A stretch of DNA of 7,780 nt from Patescibacteria group bacterium (GCA_030917065.1 JAUPVL010000004.1:1-7780); one strand, 5' to 3'; positions 1 through 5,450 are shown, counted from the stretch's first letter. The notes: a model not told the origin generated them from the sequence alone. Numbers and translations are program-made.

Positions 1-824
1 ACCTCGTGCATACCCATGTCTTTGCCACCAGTAAAGTTTATAAGTACGCCACGGGCGCCTGTAATAGATACCTCCAGAAGAGGTGAGTCTATGGCTTGTT
101 TTACTGCATCAATAGCTCGGTTGTCACCCTGGCCCTGACCGATACCCATGAGAGCACTTCCAGCATCTTGCATGATAGTTTTAACATCAGCAAAATCCAG
201 GTTCATATTACCATTTACTGTCACCAGGTCGGCTATTCCCTGTACACCTTGCTTCAAGACATCATCAACTATCCCAAATGCATCCAACAAAGAAGTCTTG
301 CGGTCTATGATCTGTAAAATCCTATCGTTTGGAATGATAATAAGCGTATCTACCTTATCCTTGATCTCCTCTATTCCTTGCTCGCATATCTTTCTTCTTC
401 TTTCGCCCTCAAAAGAGAATGGCTTAGTGACCACTGCAACTGTAAGCGCACCTATTTCTTTTGCTATTCTTGCAACTGTAGGAGTTGCTCCTGATCCAGT
501 TCCGCCACCTAGACCAGTAGTAATAAAGACCATATCGGTATTCTTCAACGCATCATATATTTCCGCCTCTGACTCTTCAGCAGCCATTCTGCCAACTTCT
601 GGATTGGCTCCAGCGCCAAGACCTCTAGTAGCTTCCTTTCCAATGTGCACTTTTTTGTTTGCCTGAGAGTGGTGAAGCGCTTGCGCGTCAGTATTTATAG
701 CAACAAAATCAATACCGCGAAGTTTTGATTGGATCATTCTATTTAGTGCGTTTCCACCTCCGCCACCGATGCCTACTACTTTAATACGGGCAAAGGTTTC
801 AATATCGGGAAGTATTTCTGCCAT
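1..824 (-). CDS. ftsZ: Cell division protein FtsZ, N-terminal 274 codons (cut by window edge)
   Basis: FtsZ is the tubulin-like GTPase that polymerises at midcell into the Z-ring and organises septal wall synthesis. The translation has the glycine-rich GIGGGGGNA loop (residues 18-26), the tubulin signature GGGTGSG (106-112), KPFSFEGERRR (134-144), the IPNDR segment (164-168) and a T7 catalytic loop NLDFAD (208-213), whose two aspartates activate GTP hydrolysis in the neighbouring subunit. All GTPase elements are intact. The last whole codon in the window is residue 274. The remaining globular C-terminal part and the FtsA-binding tail lie beyond position 1, so their state cannot be judged. The ATG at 824 is chosen because AGAGG at 830-834 sits 5 nt upstream and the protein aligns with the family from there. 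Unlike many genomes, where ftsA and ftsZ nearly touch, 290 bp with a promoter separate them here. Identification is certain. Confidence 0.98.
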   Translation of the reverse strand, partial: MAEILPDIETFARIKVVGIGGGGGNALNRMIQSKLRGIDFVAINTDAQALHHSQANKKVHIGKEATRGLGAGANPEVGRMAAEESEAEIYDALKNTDMVFITTGLGGGTGSGATPTVARIAKEIGALTVAVVTKPFSFEGERRRKICEQGIEEIKDKVDTLIIIPNDRILQIIDRKTSLLDAFGIVDDVLKQGVQGIADLVTVNGNMNLDFADVKTIMQDAGSALMGIGQGQGDNRAIDAVKQAIDSPLLEVSITGARGVLINFTGGKDMGMHE

Positions 825-829
825 TTATA

Positions 830-834
830 CCTCT
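830..834 (-). promoter_or_regulatory. Shine-Dalgarno site of ftsZ
   Basis: The minus strand reads AGAGGTATAAATG, giving an AGAGG ribosome binding site with a 5-nt spacer. This fixes the ftsZ start. It contrasts with ftsA and recJ, which have no such site. Confidence 0.75.
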
Positions 835-873
835 ATAAAAAATTTAAATTTGCTTAAAGATTATTTCTAAAAG

Positions 874-900
874 TGGCAGGCCTACAAGATCAGCCTGCCA
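874..900 (-). promoter_or_regulatory. Perfect 8-bp hairpin in the ftsZ leader (possible attenuator)
   Basis: TGGCAGGC (874-881) and GCCTGCCA (893-900) are perfect inverted repeats with an 11-nt loop. This is the most GC-rich element in an AT-rich gap. In transcription order the stem is followed by ACTTTTAG, only a short U-tract, so it is a poor intrinsic terminator but could be an attenuator or a stability/regulatory hairpin. It lies about 50 nt upstream of the ftsZ ATG. The loop contains GATCTTG, complementary to CAAG-GATC upstream (912-919) apart from one bulged G. Confidence 0.55.
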
Positions 901-903
901 GAT

Positions 904-917
904 AGGATTTAGATCCT
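904..917 (-). promoter_or_regulatory. Short 5-bp hairpin in the ftsZ leader
   Basis: AGGAT (904-908) and ATCCT (913-917) form a 5-bp stem with a 4-nt loop. On its own it is weak. It is listed because it sits between two better hairpins in the presumed ftsZ leader, and because it competes with the possible pairing between 912-919 and the loop of the 874-900 hairpin. Confidence 0.35.
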
Positions 918-925
918 TGCCACAC

Positions 926-944
926 ACTCTTGACTCGCAAGAGT
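926..944 (-). promoter_or_regulatory. 7-bp hairpin at the presumed 5' end of the ftsZ transcript
   Basis: ACTCTTG (926-932) and CAAGAGT (938-944) are perfect inverted repeats with a 5-nt loop. The predicted ftsZ transcription start is near 945, so this stem would form almost at the 5' end of the mRNA. Such a stem could protect the transcript or act as a protein-binding element. The function is unknown. Confidence 0.45.
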
Positions 945-951
945 TACTACT

Positions 952-981
952 AGTATAAGGCATAAGGCATTGTAAATACAA
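952..981 (-). promoter_or_regulatory. Candidate sigma-70-type promoter of ftsZ
   Basis: On the minus strand, TTGTAT (976-981) and TATACT (952-957) are separated by 18 bp. A start near 945 would give a leader of about 120 nt before the ftsZ ATG. The -35 box lies inside a perfect dyad at 969-982. The placement downstream of a terminator-like element after ftsA supports independent ftsZ transcription. Promoter calls in AT-rich DNA are error-prone. Confidence 0.5.
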
Positions 982-982
982 T
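969..982. repeat. 14-bp perfect dyad over the ftsZ -35 box (operator candidate)
   Basis: ATTGTA-AA-TACAAT has 6-bp arms with a 2-nt centre and covers the -35 hexamer of the candidate ftsZ promoter, a usual place for a repressor site. A similar TTGT...ACAA dyad lies in the -35 region upstream of recJ (7194-7206). No binding protein can be named. Confidence 0.35.
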
Positions 983-1053
983 ATATTTATTCGACTTTTT
1001 TTATTTAGTTCTTAAGATTAAAAAATGTGTTCAGTGAAATAATTTCTTTGTGC

Positions 1054-1075
1054 AAAAAAACGGCACTGCTGTCGT
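1054..1075 (-). terminator. Weak intrinsic terminator after ftsA
   Basis: In transcription order, ACGACA-GCAG-TGCCGT forms a 6-bp stem with one A-C mismatch and a 4-nt loop, followed directly by seven T residues (complement of 1054-1060). It begins 40 nt after the ftsA stop. The stem is short, so termination may be partial. The stem-then-T-run order fits only the minus strand. Confidence 0.45.
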
Positions 1076-1114
1076 CTTGGTACGATTTGTTGACTAGTTT
1101 TTATAGATAGTATT

Positions 1115-2356
1115 TTAGGGAATGAGTCCTTTTAAGATGGATTTAGCCTTAGCCAAGAGTCCATTAGCTACTTTCATGCCTTTATGCTTTGATTTATCAG
1201 GTGGTGTCTCCATATCCATCAACATTAGTCCAATCACAGATGAGTAGGATGGGTCAGAAATTTTTTCTGAAATACCACTATACCCAGTTGGTCTGCCGAG
1301 CTGTACAGGTACAGATAGATTATTACGTGCAAAATTTGAAATCTCAGACATGTTTGCTCCACCACCTGTTATCATCACTCCAGCCCCTAGATTTGAAGGC
1401 GTTTTGACTGCTTTGTGAAGCTCTTCGGATACCATGGCGAATATTTCTTCAAGTCTAGAGGATACTATAGTGTCTATATCTATCTGATAAACATTACCAG
1501 CTGCACCATATTTTTCTAGACTAATCTTTTTATTGGTCTTAGCTCTCGGTTTCGACGCTACAGAATGATCAATTTTGAGCTTTTCAGCTACCTCGGGGGT
1601 AATTCTTAGTCCATAAACCAAATCTTTTGTGATATTTGCTGAACCCAACGGTAATATACTGGTATAGCTAATAACACCTTTTTGATAGACTGCTATTCCT
1701 GTGGTCTCTGCACCTAAGTTCACTACCGCTACACCATGTTCTTTCTTGTGTTTGTCTAGAAGTGATTTTGCCGCAGCTATTGGGGTAGCTACCTGTTGAT
1801 CTATAGTTATACCTGATCGAAATATTGCATTTTGTAGGTTTTTGATAGCAGGCGTGGAAGCAGTGATGATATGCGCCTCAAGCTCAAGTTTCATGCCATT
1901 CATACCTATTGGCTCATCGACCTCTCTTTGATCATCGACGCCGTATGACTTGGGTATCACCGAGACTATTTGTCGATTTGTATCTAGATTGACACCGCTA
2001 GCTACTTCTTCAACTCTCGCTAGGTCTTCTGCTCCAATCTCGTGATCGGCACGGGCAACCGCAACAACACCGTTCGTATTGAGGCTCTGAAGATGCGATC
2101 CGTCAATATTGATACTGGCCCTATCAATAGCTACACCACTCATACGCTCCGCCTCCTCTAGTGCTGCAGTTATAGCGCTAACGGTCTCCTCTACATCTGT
2201 TACTACACCTCTCTTGAGGCCCGTCACCTTGGAACTGCCAATACCGATGATGCTCGGGGTGGCTAAATCTGTCTGGTGTAGACCAACCACACAGATAACC
2301 TTACTAGATCCGATGTCTAGACCAACAAAAGTAGCTTCATGTTTTTGTGCTGCCAT
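1115..2356 (-). CDS. ftsA: Cell division protein FtsA
   Basis: FtsA is the actin-like ATPase that anchors FtsZ filaments to the inner face of the membrane and recruits later divisome proteins. At 413 residues it has normal length. The phosphate-1 loop VGLDIGSSK is at 11-19, the phosphate-2 region VVNLGAETTG at 211-220, and the adenosine-side motif GVMITGGGA at 326-334. Residues from about 80 to 165 correspond to the 1C subdomain. The last 19 residues, ending AKSILKGLIP, make a basic amphipathic helix, the usual membrane-targeting tail. In phosphate-2 the common D-x-G-G-G-T pattern is replaced by N-L-G-A-E-T. The ATG at 2356 is the only sensible start, yet no Shine-Dalgarno precedes it. Instead an extended -10 box ends 8 nt upstream, suggesting a leaderless mRNA. 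map ends 50 bp upstream, and ftsZ follows after 290 bp. Confidence 0.97.
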   Translation of the reverse strand: MAAQKHEATFVGLDIGSSKVICVVGLHQTDLATPSIIGIGSSKVTGLKRGVVTDVEETVSAITAALEEAERMSGVAIDRASINIDGSHLQSLNTNGVVAVARADHEIGAEDLARVEEVASGVNLDTNRQIVSVIPKSYGVDDQREVDEPIGMNGMKLELEAHIITASTPAIKNLQNAIFRSGITIDQQVATPIAAAKSLLDKHKKEHGVAVVNLGAETTGIAVYQKGVISYTSILPLGSANITKDLVYGLRITPEVAEKLKIDHSVASKPRAKTNKKISLEKYGAAGNVYQIDIDTIVSSRLEEIFAMVSEELHKAVKTPSNLGAGVMITGGGANMSEISNFARNNLSVPVQLGRPTGYSGISEKISDPSYSSVIGLMLMDMETPPDKSKHKGMKVANGLLAKAKSILKGLIP

Positions 2357-2364
2357 ATGTTTAA

Positions 2365-2373
2365 ATTATAACA
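2365..2373 (-). promoter_or_regulatory. Extended -10 promoter of ftsA, predicted leaderless start
   Basis: The minus strand reads TGTTATAAT, a perfect extended -10 element (TGn plus TATAAT at 2365-2370). No good -35 hexamer is present, which is typical of extended -10 promoters. Transcription starting 6-8 nt past the box would begin at 2359-2357, within 3 nt of the ATG at 2356, leaving essentially no 5' untranslated region. The 50-bp map-ftsA gap contains no Shine-Dalgarno at usable spacing. Confidence 0.6.
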
Positions 2374-2406
2374 AACCTAAGCAGCTAATGCACAGATTTA
2401 AAAAGA

Positions 2407-3153
2407 TTATGCGGTCAATATTTCAGCACCACTTCGGGTGATAAGAATAGTATGCTCAAACTGAGCCGACATAGAACCGTCGCTTGTTACATATGTCCAC
2501 CCATCATCTGCTAGATAAGTATCATGCGTACTGATACTGGCGATGGGTTCGATAGCAATTGTCATGCCTGCTCTTAGTGTTTCGCCTGTCCCAGAATGTC
2601 CGAAGTTCAGTATAATAGGATCTTCGTGCACTTGGTGCCCTACGCCATGACCTCCAAGGTTTCTTATCACCTTGAGATTGCCTGCTCTTAGTTGCTTATC
2701 TACTGCTTCACCTATATCACCAACTCTAACACCATCCTTGAGAACATCTATAGCGCTATATAGAGCCTTCTTGGTATAGTCCAGTAGTCTTTGCTGATCC
2801 CTACTAATCTTGCCTATGCCGATAGTGACTGCTGAATCAGTAATCATACCTTTGTAGTTCACTCCAAAGTCTAGCCCGACAATGTCACCATCTATCAATT
2901 CTCTCTCTTTAGGTATGCCGTGTACTATCTCTTCATTTACAGATATACAGATACTAGCTGGGAAGCCGTTGTAGCCTAAAAATGCTGCTTTTGCAGAATG
3001 TTTTTTTAGCTCGCTGGCAGCAATATCATCAAGTCTCTTGGTTGTTACTCCAGGCTTTGCCTCTCTGGTTAGAATAACAAGAATATCATGCAGTATCTTA
3101 CCACTCTGACGCATGTGCATTATTTCTTCATCTGTTTTTATTTGAGTCTTCAT
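2407..3153 (-). CDS. map: Type I methionine aminopeptidase
   Basis: Map removes the initiator methionine from new proteins in the cytosol, using a two-metal centre. All five metal ligands are visible: D95 (in LDFG), D106 (in ITDSAVT), H169 (in GGHGVGHQVHEDP), E202 (in IAIEP) and E233 (in QFEHT). The catalytic histidines H79 and H176 are also present. Each is offset by two from my memory of the E. coli numbering. Length is 248 residues, with no N-terminal zinc-finger extension, so it is the short bacterial form. The ATG at 3153 directly abuts the adk stop (TAGATG), with no Shine-Dalgarno, so it is probably translated by coupling to adk. The adk-map pairing is a widespread bacterial arrangement, usually next to secY, but here it ends an rpsU-led operon. 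Confidence 0.97.
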   Translation of the reverse strand: MKTQIKTDEEIMHMRQSGKILHDILVILTREAKPGVTTKRLDDIAASELKKHSAKAAFLGYNGFPASICISVNEEIVHGIPKERELIDGDIVGLDFGVNYKGMITDSAVTIGIGKISRDQQRLLDYTKKALYSAIDVLKDGVRVGDIGEAVDKQLRAGNLKVIRNLGGHGVGHQVHEDPIILNFGHSGTGETLRAGMTIAIEPIASISTHDTYLADDGWTYVTSDGSMSAQFEHTILITRSGAEILTA

Positions 3154-3693
3154 CTATAAAACACTAATTATCCTTTGTTGTACATCTTCTACTGAGCCTT
3201 GGCCGTCTATTTCGTTCAAGACATTTTTGGACTTGAAATATTCGATAACTGGCATTGTAGTACTAGAAAATATCTCTAGTCTATTCTTTATAGTTTCATC
3301 GGTATCATCTGCTCTAGCCCGAAGCTTGAGCCTGTTGATGGTTTCTGTGTGGGGAATATGCAGATACAGTACTTTTACGAAGTTGATTTTTTTATCATGG
3401 CACATCTCTTCTAAGGCCTTTGCCTGACTCAAGCTTCGTGGATATCCATCGCTTAAAATATTTGCATTGTCTGGTTGATCATCCAAAGCTTTTGACATTA
3501 GCTTGTTTACAAGACCCTCATCGGCCAAATCACCATGCTTTTGAGTTCGGTCAAGATTTTTATCATGTTTTGCAAGTTCTCTTATAAGGTGGCCTATTCT
3601 TATGACCCTAAACCCCTTGTGAGACTCCAAAAGTTGGGCTTGAGTATCCTTTCCTGAACCTGGAACGCCCATAATAACATAAAGATTTTTCAC
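3154..3693 (-). CDS. adk: Adenylate kinase family nucleotide kinase, short-LID form
   Basis: Adenylate kinase catalyses ATP + AMP to 2 ADP in the cytosol and sets the adenylate energy balance. The P-loop GVPGSGKDT is at 9-17, the NMP-binding motif DGYPRS at 82-87, and the R-x-D-D-T-D-E-T segment at 127-134. The 179-residue length and absence of Cys4 residues indicate a short LID without zinc. The segment after the P-loop reads RIGHLIRE (32-39), where most adenylate kinases have S/T-G-D-L-L-R. Another NMP specificity is therefore possible, although operon position beside map supports adk. The start is GTG at 3693, the only codon that leaves a full beta strand before the P-loop. It overlaps the dgkA stop as GTGA, and CAGGAA lies about 9 nt upstream. 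Confidence 0.86.
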   Translation of the reverse strand: MKNLYVIMGVPGSGKDTQAQLLESHKGFRVIRIGHLIRELAKHDKNLDRTQKHGDLADEGLVNKLMSKALDDQPDNANILSDGYPRSLSQAKALEEMCHDKKINFVKVLYLHIPHTETINRLKLRARADDTDETIKNRLEIFSSTTMPVIEYFKSKNVLNEIDGQGSVEDVQQRIISVL

Positions 3694-4058
3694 TTATAGA
3701 ATTCCTGTATGATTGCGTATATTCTAGGTAAAAATACGATGCTTGCAACTATTATTGCTCCAATAGCAGTCACAAGTACTCCTGCTGCTGTCATGTCTTT
3801 GATCAGTTTTACAAGCTGATTGTGTTTTTGCGATATCAAATCCAAGGTCTTCTCTATTGCAGTGTTCACTATCTCTGCAAAAAACACCATTATTATTGAT
3901 ATCACTACAAATAGCCATTCTTCTATACTTATTCTAAGCAAGATACTCAAAACTAGAGCTAATATTGCAAACAACAAATGTAATCGAGCGTTGTATTCAG
4001 AGCTCAATACTATTTTTAGGCCTCTAAAGGCGTAGCGAAAACTGTTAAAACTTACCAT
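3690..4058 (-). CDS. dgkA: DgkA-family lipid kinase (undecaprenol or diacylglycerol kinase)
   Basis: This small integral membrane kinase phosphorylates undecaprenol or diacylglycerol. In organisms of this type, recycling the undecaprenyl carrier for wall synthesis is the likelier role (inference). The family pattern is clear: SSEYNARLH at 19-27, the catalytic AEIVNTAIEKTLDL at 61-74 with E62, N65 and E69, and LVKLIKDMTAAGV at 82-94. Three hydrophobic segments, about 26-43, 47-63 and 92-115, match the three-helix topology, and 122 residues is the normal length. The ATG at 4058 overlaps the end of ybeY by 7 nt, and the TGA stop overlaps the adk GTG. The ybeY-dgkA pairing also occurs in Firmicutes. 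Lipid specificity cannot be read from sequence. Confidence 0.94.
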   Translation of the reverse strand: MVSFNSFRYAFRGLKIVLSSEYNARLHLLFAILALVLSILLRISIEEWLFVVISIIMVFFAEIVNTAIEKTLDLISQKHNQLVKLIKDMTAAGVLVTAIGAIIVASIVFLPRIYAIIQEFYK

Positions 4059-4552
4059 GGCATGGGGTGATGTTTAAGATTTAGTGATTTCAATATAACA
4101 CTTTGTTGTCTTTCAAAGCTAGTTTTTTGAGAACTATTTTGATGATCCAAACCACTCAAATGTAGTATGCCATGTATTAGCAAAAGAGCAATTTCAGATT
4201 TTACATCCACCCCATACTGCTCAGCTTGTTTGATGGCTATAGTTGTGCAAATCAGTATTTCTCCACTATATTCTTGTTCGACCGAATGAGTTACCTTATG
4301 TGCATCATCTGAATAATCAAAGCTTAGCACATCTGTTGGGTAATCATTGCCAGAGAATTCTCTATTAATAGACTTTGATTTATGTTCGTCCACAAATGCC
4401 ACGGAAACTTTCCCGGCAGGGGTCCAATCGATCTCACTCAAAGTATTACTAATAACATCTATCAAAAATGGCTGGGTCACGCCAGACGGTAGTTCCGTGG
4501 CAAACACAAACCTATCCTCTACGTGGTGATTCGTTAAATTACTCTGTGGCAT
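4052..4552 (-). CDS. ybeY: YbeY, rRNA maturation endoribonuclease
   Basis: YbeY is a zinc-dependent single-strand endoribonuclease involved in 16S rRNA 3'-end maturation and ribosome quality control. The diagnostic motif HGILHLSGLDH at 127-137 supplies the three zinc histidines (H127, H131, H137). The upstream conserved parts NREFSG (63-68), YPTDVLSFDY (71-80) and GEILIC (97-102) are all present, with R64 as the usual conserved arginine. At 166 residues it has normal length. The ATG at 4552 shares one base with the yqeY stop (TAATG), a sign of coupled translation. Its location in the rpsU operon puts two small-subunit functions, S21 and 16S maturation, under one promoter. Confidence 0.96.
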   Translation of the reverse strand: MPQSNLTNHHVEDRFVFATELPSGVTQPFLIDVISNTLSEIDWTPAGKVSVAFVDEHKSKSINREFSGNDYPTDVLSFDYSDDAHKVTHSVEQEYSGEILICTTIAIKQAEQYGVDVKSEIALLLIHGILHLSGLDHQNSSQKTSFERQQSVILKSLNLKHHPMPW

Positions 4553-5004
4553 TAATTTTCTAAAACTTGTTTGACTTTAGAACTAATTCTCTCACCGCTA
4601 GCAGCGCCTTGGCTGGATTTCATCACCAAGGGTATTACCTTGCCCATATCCGATAGCCCTTTTGCACCTGTCTGTTCAATAGCATCCCGCACAAGCATAT
4701 CGAGCTCTTCATCGTTTATCTCTTTTGGTAAATAAGTCTGAATGATATCCAGTTCCTTAGTTTCTTCATCTACTAGGTCTTCTCGATTGGCTTTTTTATA
4801 TTGTTCTATTGAATCGCGCCGTTTTTTTGCTTCTTTTTGAAGAACCGCCATTATCTCTTGAGGGCTAGCGTCGTGACCTACTTCAATTTCATAATTTTTA
4901 AGTGCGTTTTTGAGCAATCTAAGCACTGTTAATTTTATTTGATCTCTTGCTATAGCAGCATCTTTGAGATCAGATTCTAGCTGAGAGAGATCACTTAAAG
5001 GCAT
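4552..5004 (-). CDS. yqeY: YqeY-like GatB/YqeY domain protein
   Basis: This is a stand-alone protein of the GatB/YqeY family, related to the tRNA-binding tail domain of the GatB subunit of Asp/Glu-tRNA amidotransferase. Its own role is unproven; a tRNA-linked function is inferred from homology. Recognisable features are the N-terminal helix with RDQIKLTVLRLLKNALKN (20-37), KEAKKRRDSIEQY (57-69), the IIQTYLPKEI segment (87-96) and a C-terminal part with KGLSDMGKVIPLVM (115-128) and a basic end. Length is 150 residues, typical of the family. It starts 4 nt after the rpsU stop and overlaps ybeY by 1 nt. The rpsU-yqeY order is also known from Bacillus subtilis. Confidence 0.93.
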   Translation of the reverse strand: MPLSDLSQLESDLKDAAIARDQIKLTVLRLLKNALKNYEIEVGHDASPQEIMAVLQKEAKKRRDSIEQYKKANREDLVDEETKELDIIQTYLPKEINDEELDMLVRDAIEQTGAKGLSDMGKVIPLVMKSSQGAASGERISSKVKQVLEN

Positions 5005-5008
5005 CTTG

Positions 5009-5218
5009 TTATCTTATCCCCATCAATTCTCTAGTCTTTGCCTCTTTGCGTATTCTTTTTCTTATAGCAGCAGCTCTAGCATCTCGCTTGCTTATAGGTT
5101 TTTCGAAATATTTCTTTTTTCTTGCAGTAGCTAGGATACCAGATTGTATCACTTTCTTGTTGAATCTACGTACTAGATTCTCTGAGGATTCTTGATCTTT
5201 TCTTACGACTTCTAACAC
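5009..5218 (-). CDS. rpsU: 30S ribosomal protein S21
   Basis: S21 is a small basic protein of the 30S subunit that sits near the 3' end of 16S rRNA and helps start-site selection. The family signature is seen in ENLVRRFNKKVIQSGIL (13-29), with a Lys/Arg-rich C-terminal half including KKKYFEKPISKRDARAAA (34-51). Length is 69 residues, as expected. The start is GTG at 5218: an upstream ATG at 5238 is out of frame and soon meets a stop, and no in-frame ATG precedes the conserved domain. AAGGA at 5230-5234 is 11 nt upstream, a rather long spacer. It is the first gene of the operon leading to map. Because S21 affects mRNA recognition, its presence beside genes lacking Shine-Dalgarno sites is notable. 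Confidence 0.96.
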   Translation of the reverse strand: MLEVVRKDQESSENLVRRFNKKVIQSGILATARKKKYFEKPISKRDARAAAIRKRIRKEAKTRELMGIR

Positions 5219-5229
5219 TTTTTAAAATT

Positions 5230-5234
5230 TCCTT
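5230..5234 (-). promoter_or_regulatory. Shine-Dalgarno site of rpsU with long spacer
   Basis: The minus strand reads AAGGA, 11 nt before the GTG at 5218. The spacer is longer than the usual 5-9 nt and AT-only. It supports the GTG start, because no other in-frame start fits. Confidence 0.55.
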
Positions 5235-5290
5235 TCATTCTATGCAACTTAAATATAGTAGATTTAATTCACAATTTTTTAGTAGTTATT

Positions 5291-5319
5291 ATTTTACATT
5301 ATTATCTGGTATTTATCAA
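5291..5319 (-). promoter_or_regulatory. Promoter of the rpsU-yqeY-ybeY-dgkA-adk-map operon
   Basis: On the minus strand, TTGATA (5314-5319) and TAAAAT (5291-5296) are exactly 17 bp apart, the best -35/-10 pair in the window. Transcription would start near 5284, giving a leader of about 65 nt before rpsU. The elements overlap the end of the candidate small ORF at 5302-5403. Confidence 0.6.
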
Positions 5320-5403
5320 GTATTTATATTTGTCCAGAAGAGCTTGATAGGCAAGAGCTACACTAGCTAACTCGTCCTGAATAAATAATATATTTTGATA
5401 CAT
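5302..5403 (-). CDS. Candidate 33-aa protein with heptad pattern, unrecognised
   Basis: Between recJ and rpsU an ATG at 5403 opens 33 codons, ended by TAA at 5302-5304. I do not recognise the product. Its central codons are clearly richer in G+C than the flanks. Hydrophobic residues I5, I8, L12, V15, Y19, L22, Y26 and L29 fall on an exact 3-4-3-4 heptad spacing, so the peptide would form one amphipathic, coiled-coil-like helix (DELASVALAYQALLDKY at 10-26). Against it: no Shine-Dalgarno precedes the ATG and the length is small enough to arise by chance. A weak promoter (5420-5450) would give a leader of about 9 nt. It might be a real micropeptide, a leader ORF of the rpsU transcript, or the remnant of a longer gene. 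Confidence 0.35.
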   Translation of the reverse strand: MYQNILFIQDELASVALAYQALLDKYKYLINTR

Positions 5404-5419
5404 GTAATGATTTTGCTTT

Positions 5420-5450
5420 ATTCTAGGCTTTTATTTGTTATTATGTTCAA
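5420..5450 (-). promoter_or_regulatory. Weak promoter candidate between recJ and the 33-aa ORF
   Basis: TTGAAC (5445-5450) and TAGAAT (5420-5425) on the minus strand are 19 bp apart, a long spacer. It could drive the small ORF or act as a second rpsU promoter. The surrounding DNA is very AT-rich, so chance matches are likely. No convincing terminator was found between recJ and this point. Confidence 0.25.

Noticed and set aside
148..666. 172-aa plus-strand ORF
   Set aside because: It lies wholly antisense to FtsZ, whose translation is unmistakable. Its sequence resembles no family and is the expected shadow of a conserved gene.
930..959. Plus-strand promoter-like TTGACT with TATAAG 18 bp downstream
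   Set aside because: No plus-strand gene follows. The same bases are explained by the minus-strand -10 box and the 926-944 hairpin.
2109..2441. 110-aa plus-strand ORF crossing the ftsA-map gap
   Set aside because: It is antisense to ftsA and the end of map, with low-complexity Ser/Thr/Ala composition typical of a reverse-strand shadow.
3154..3693. Possible frameshift or truncation in adk because of the short length and missing zinc LID
   Set aside because: The frame is open from GTG to TAG with all core motifs in order. A short LID is a known natural form of this family.
5334..5376. AAGAGCT direct repeat and the AGCTA-CAC-TAGCT dyad
   Set aside because: Too short to call a repeat element, no T-run for a terminator, and they fall inside the candidate small ORF where codons explain the bases equally well.
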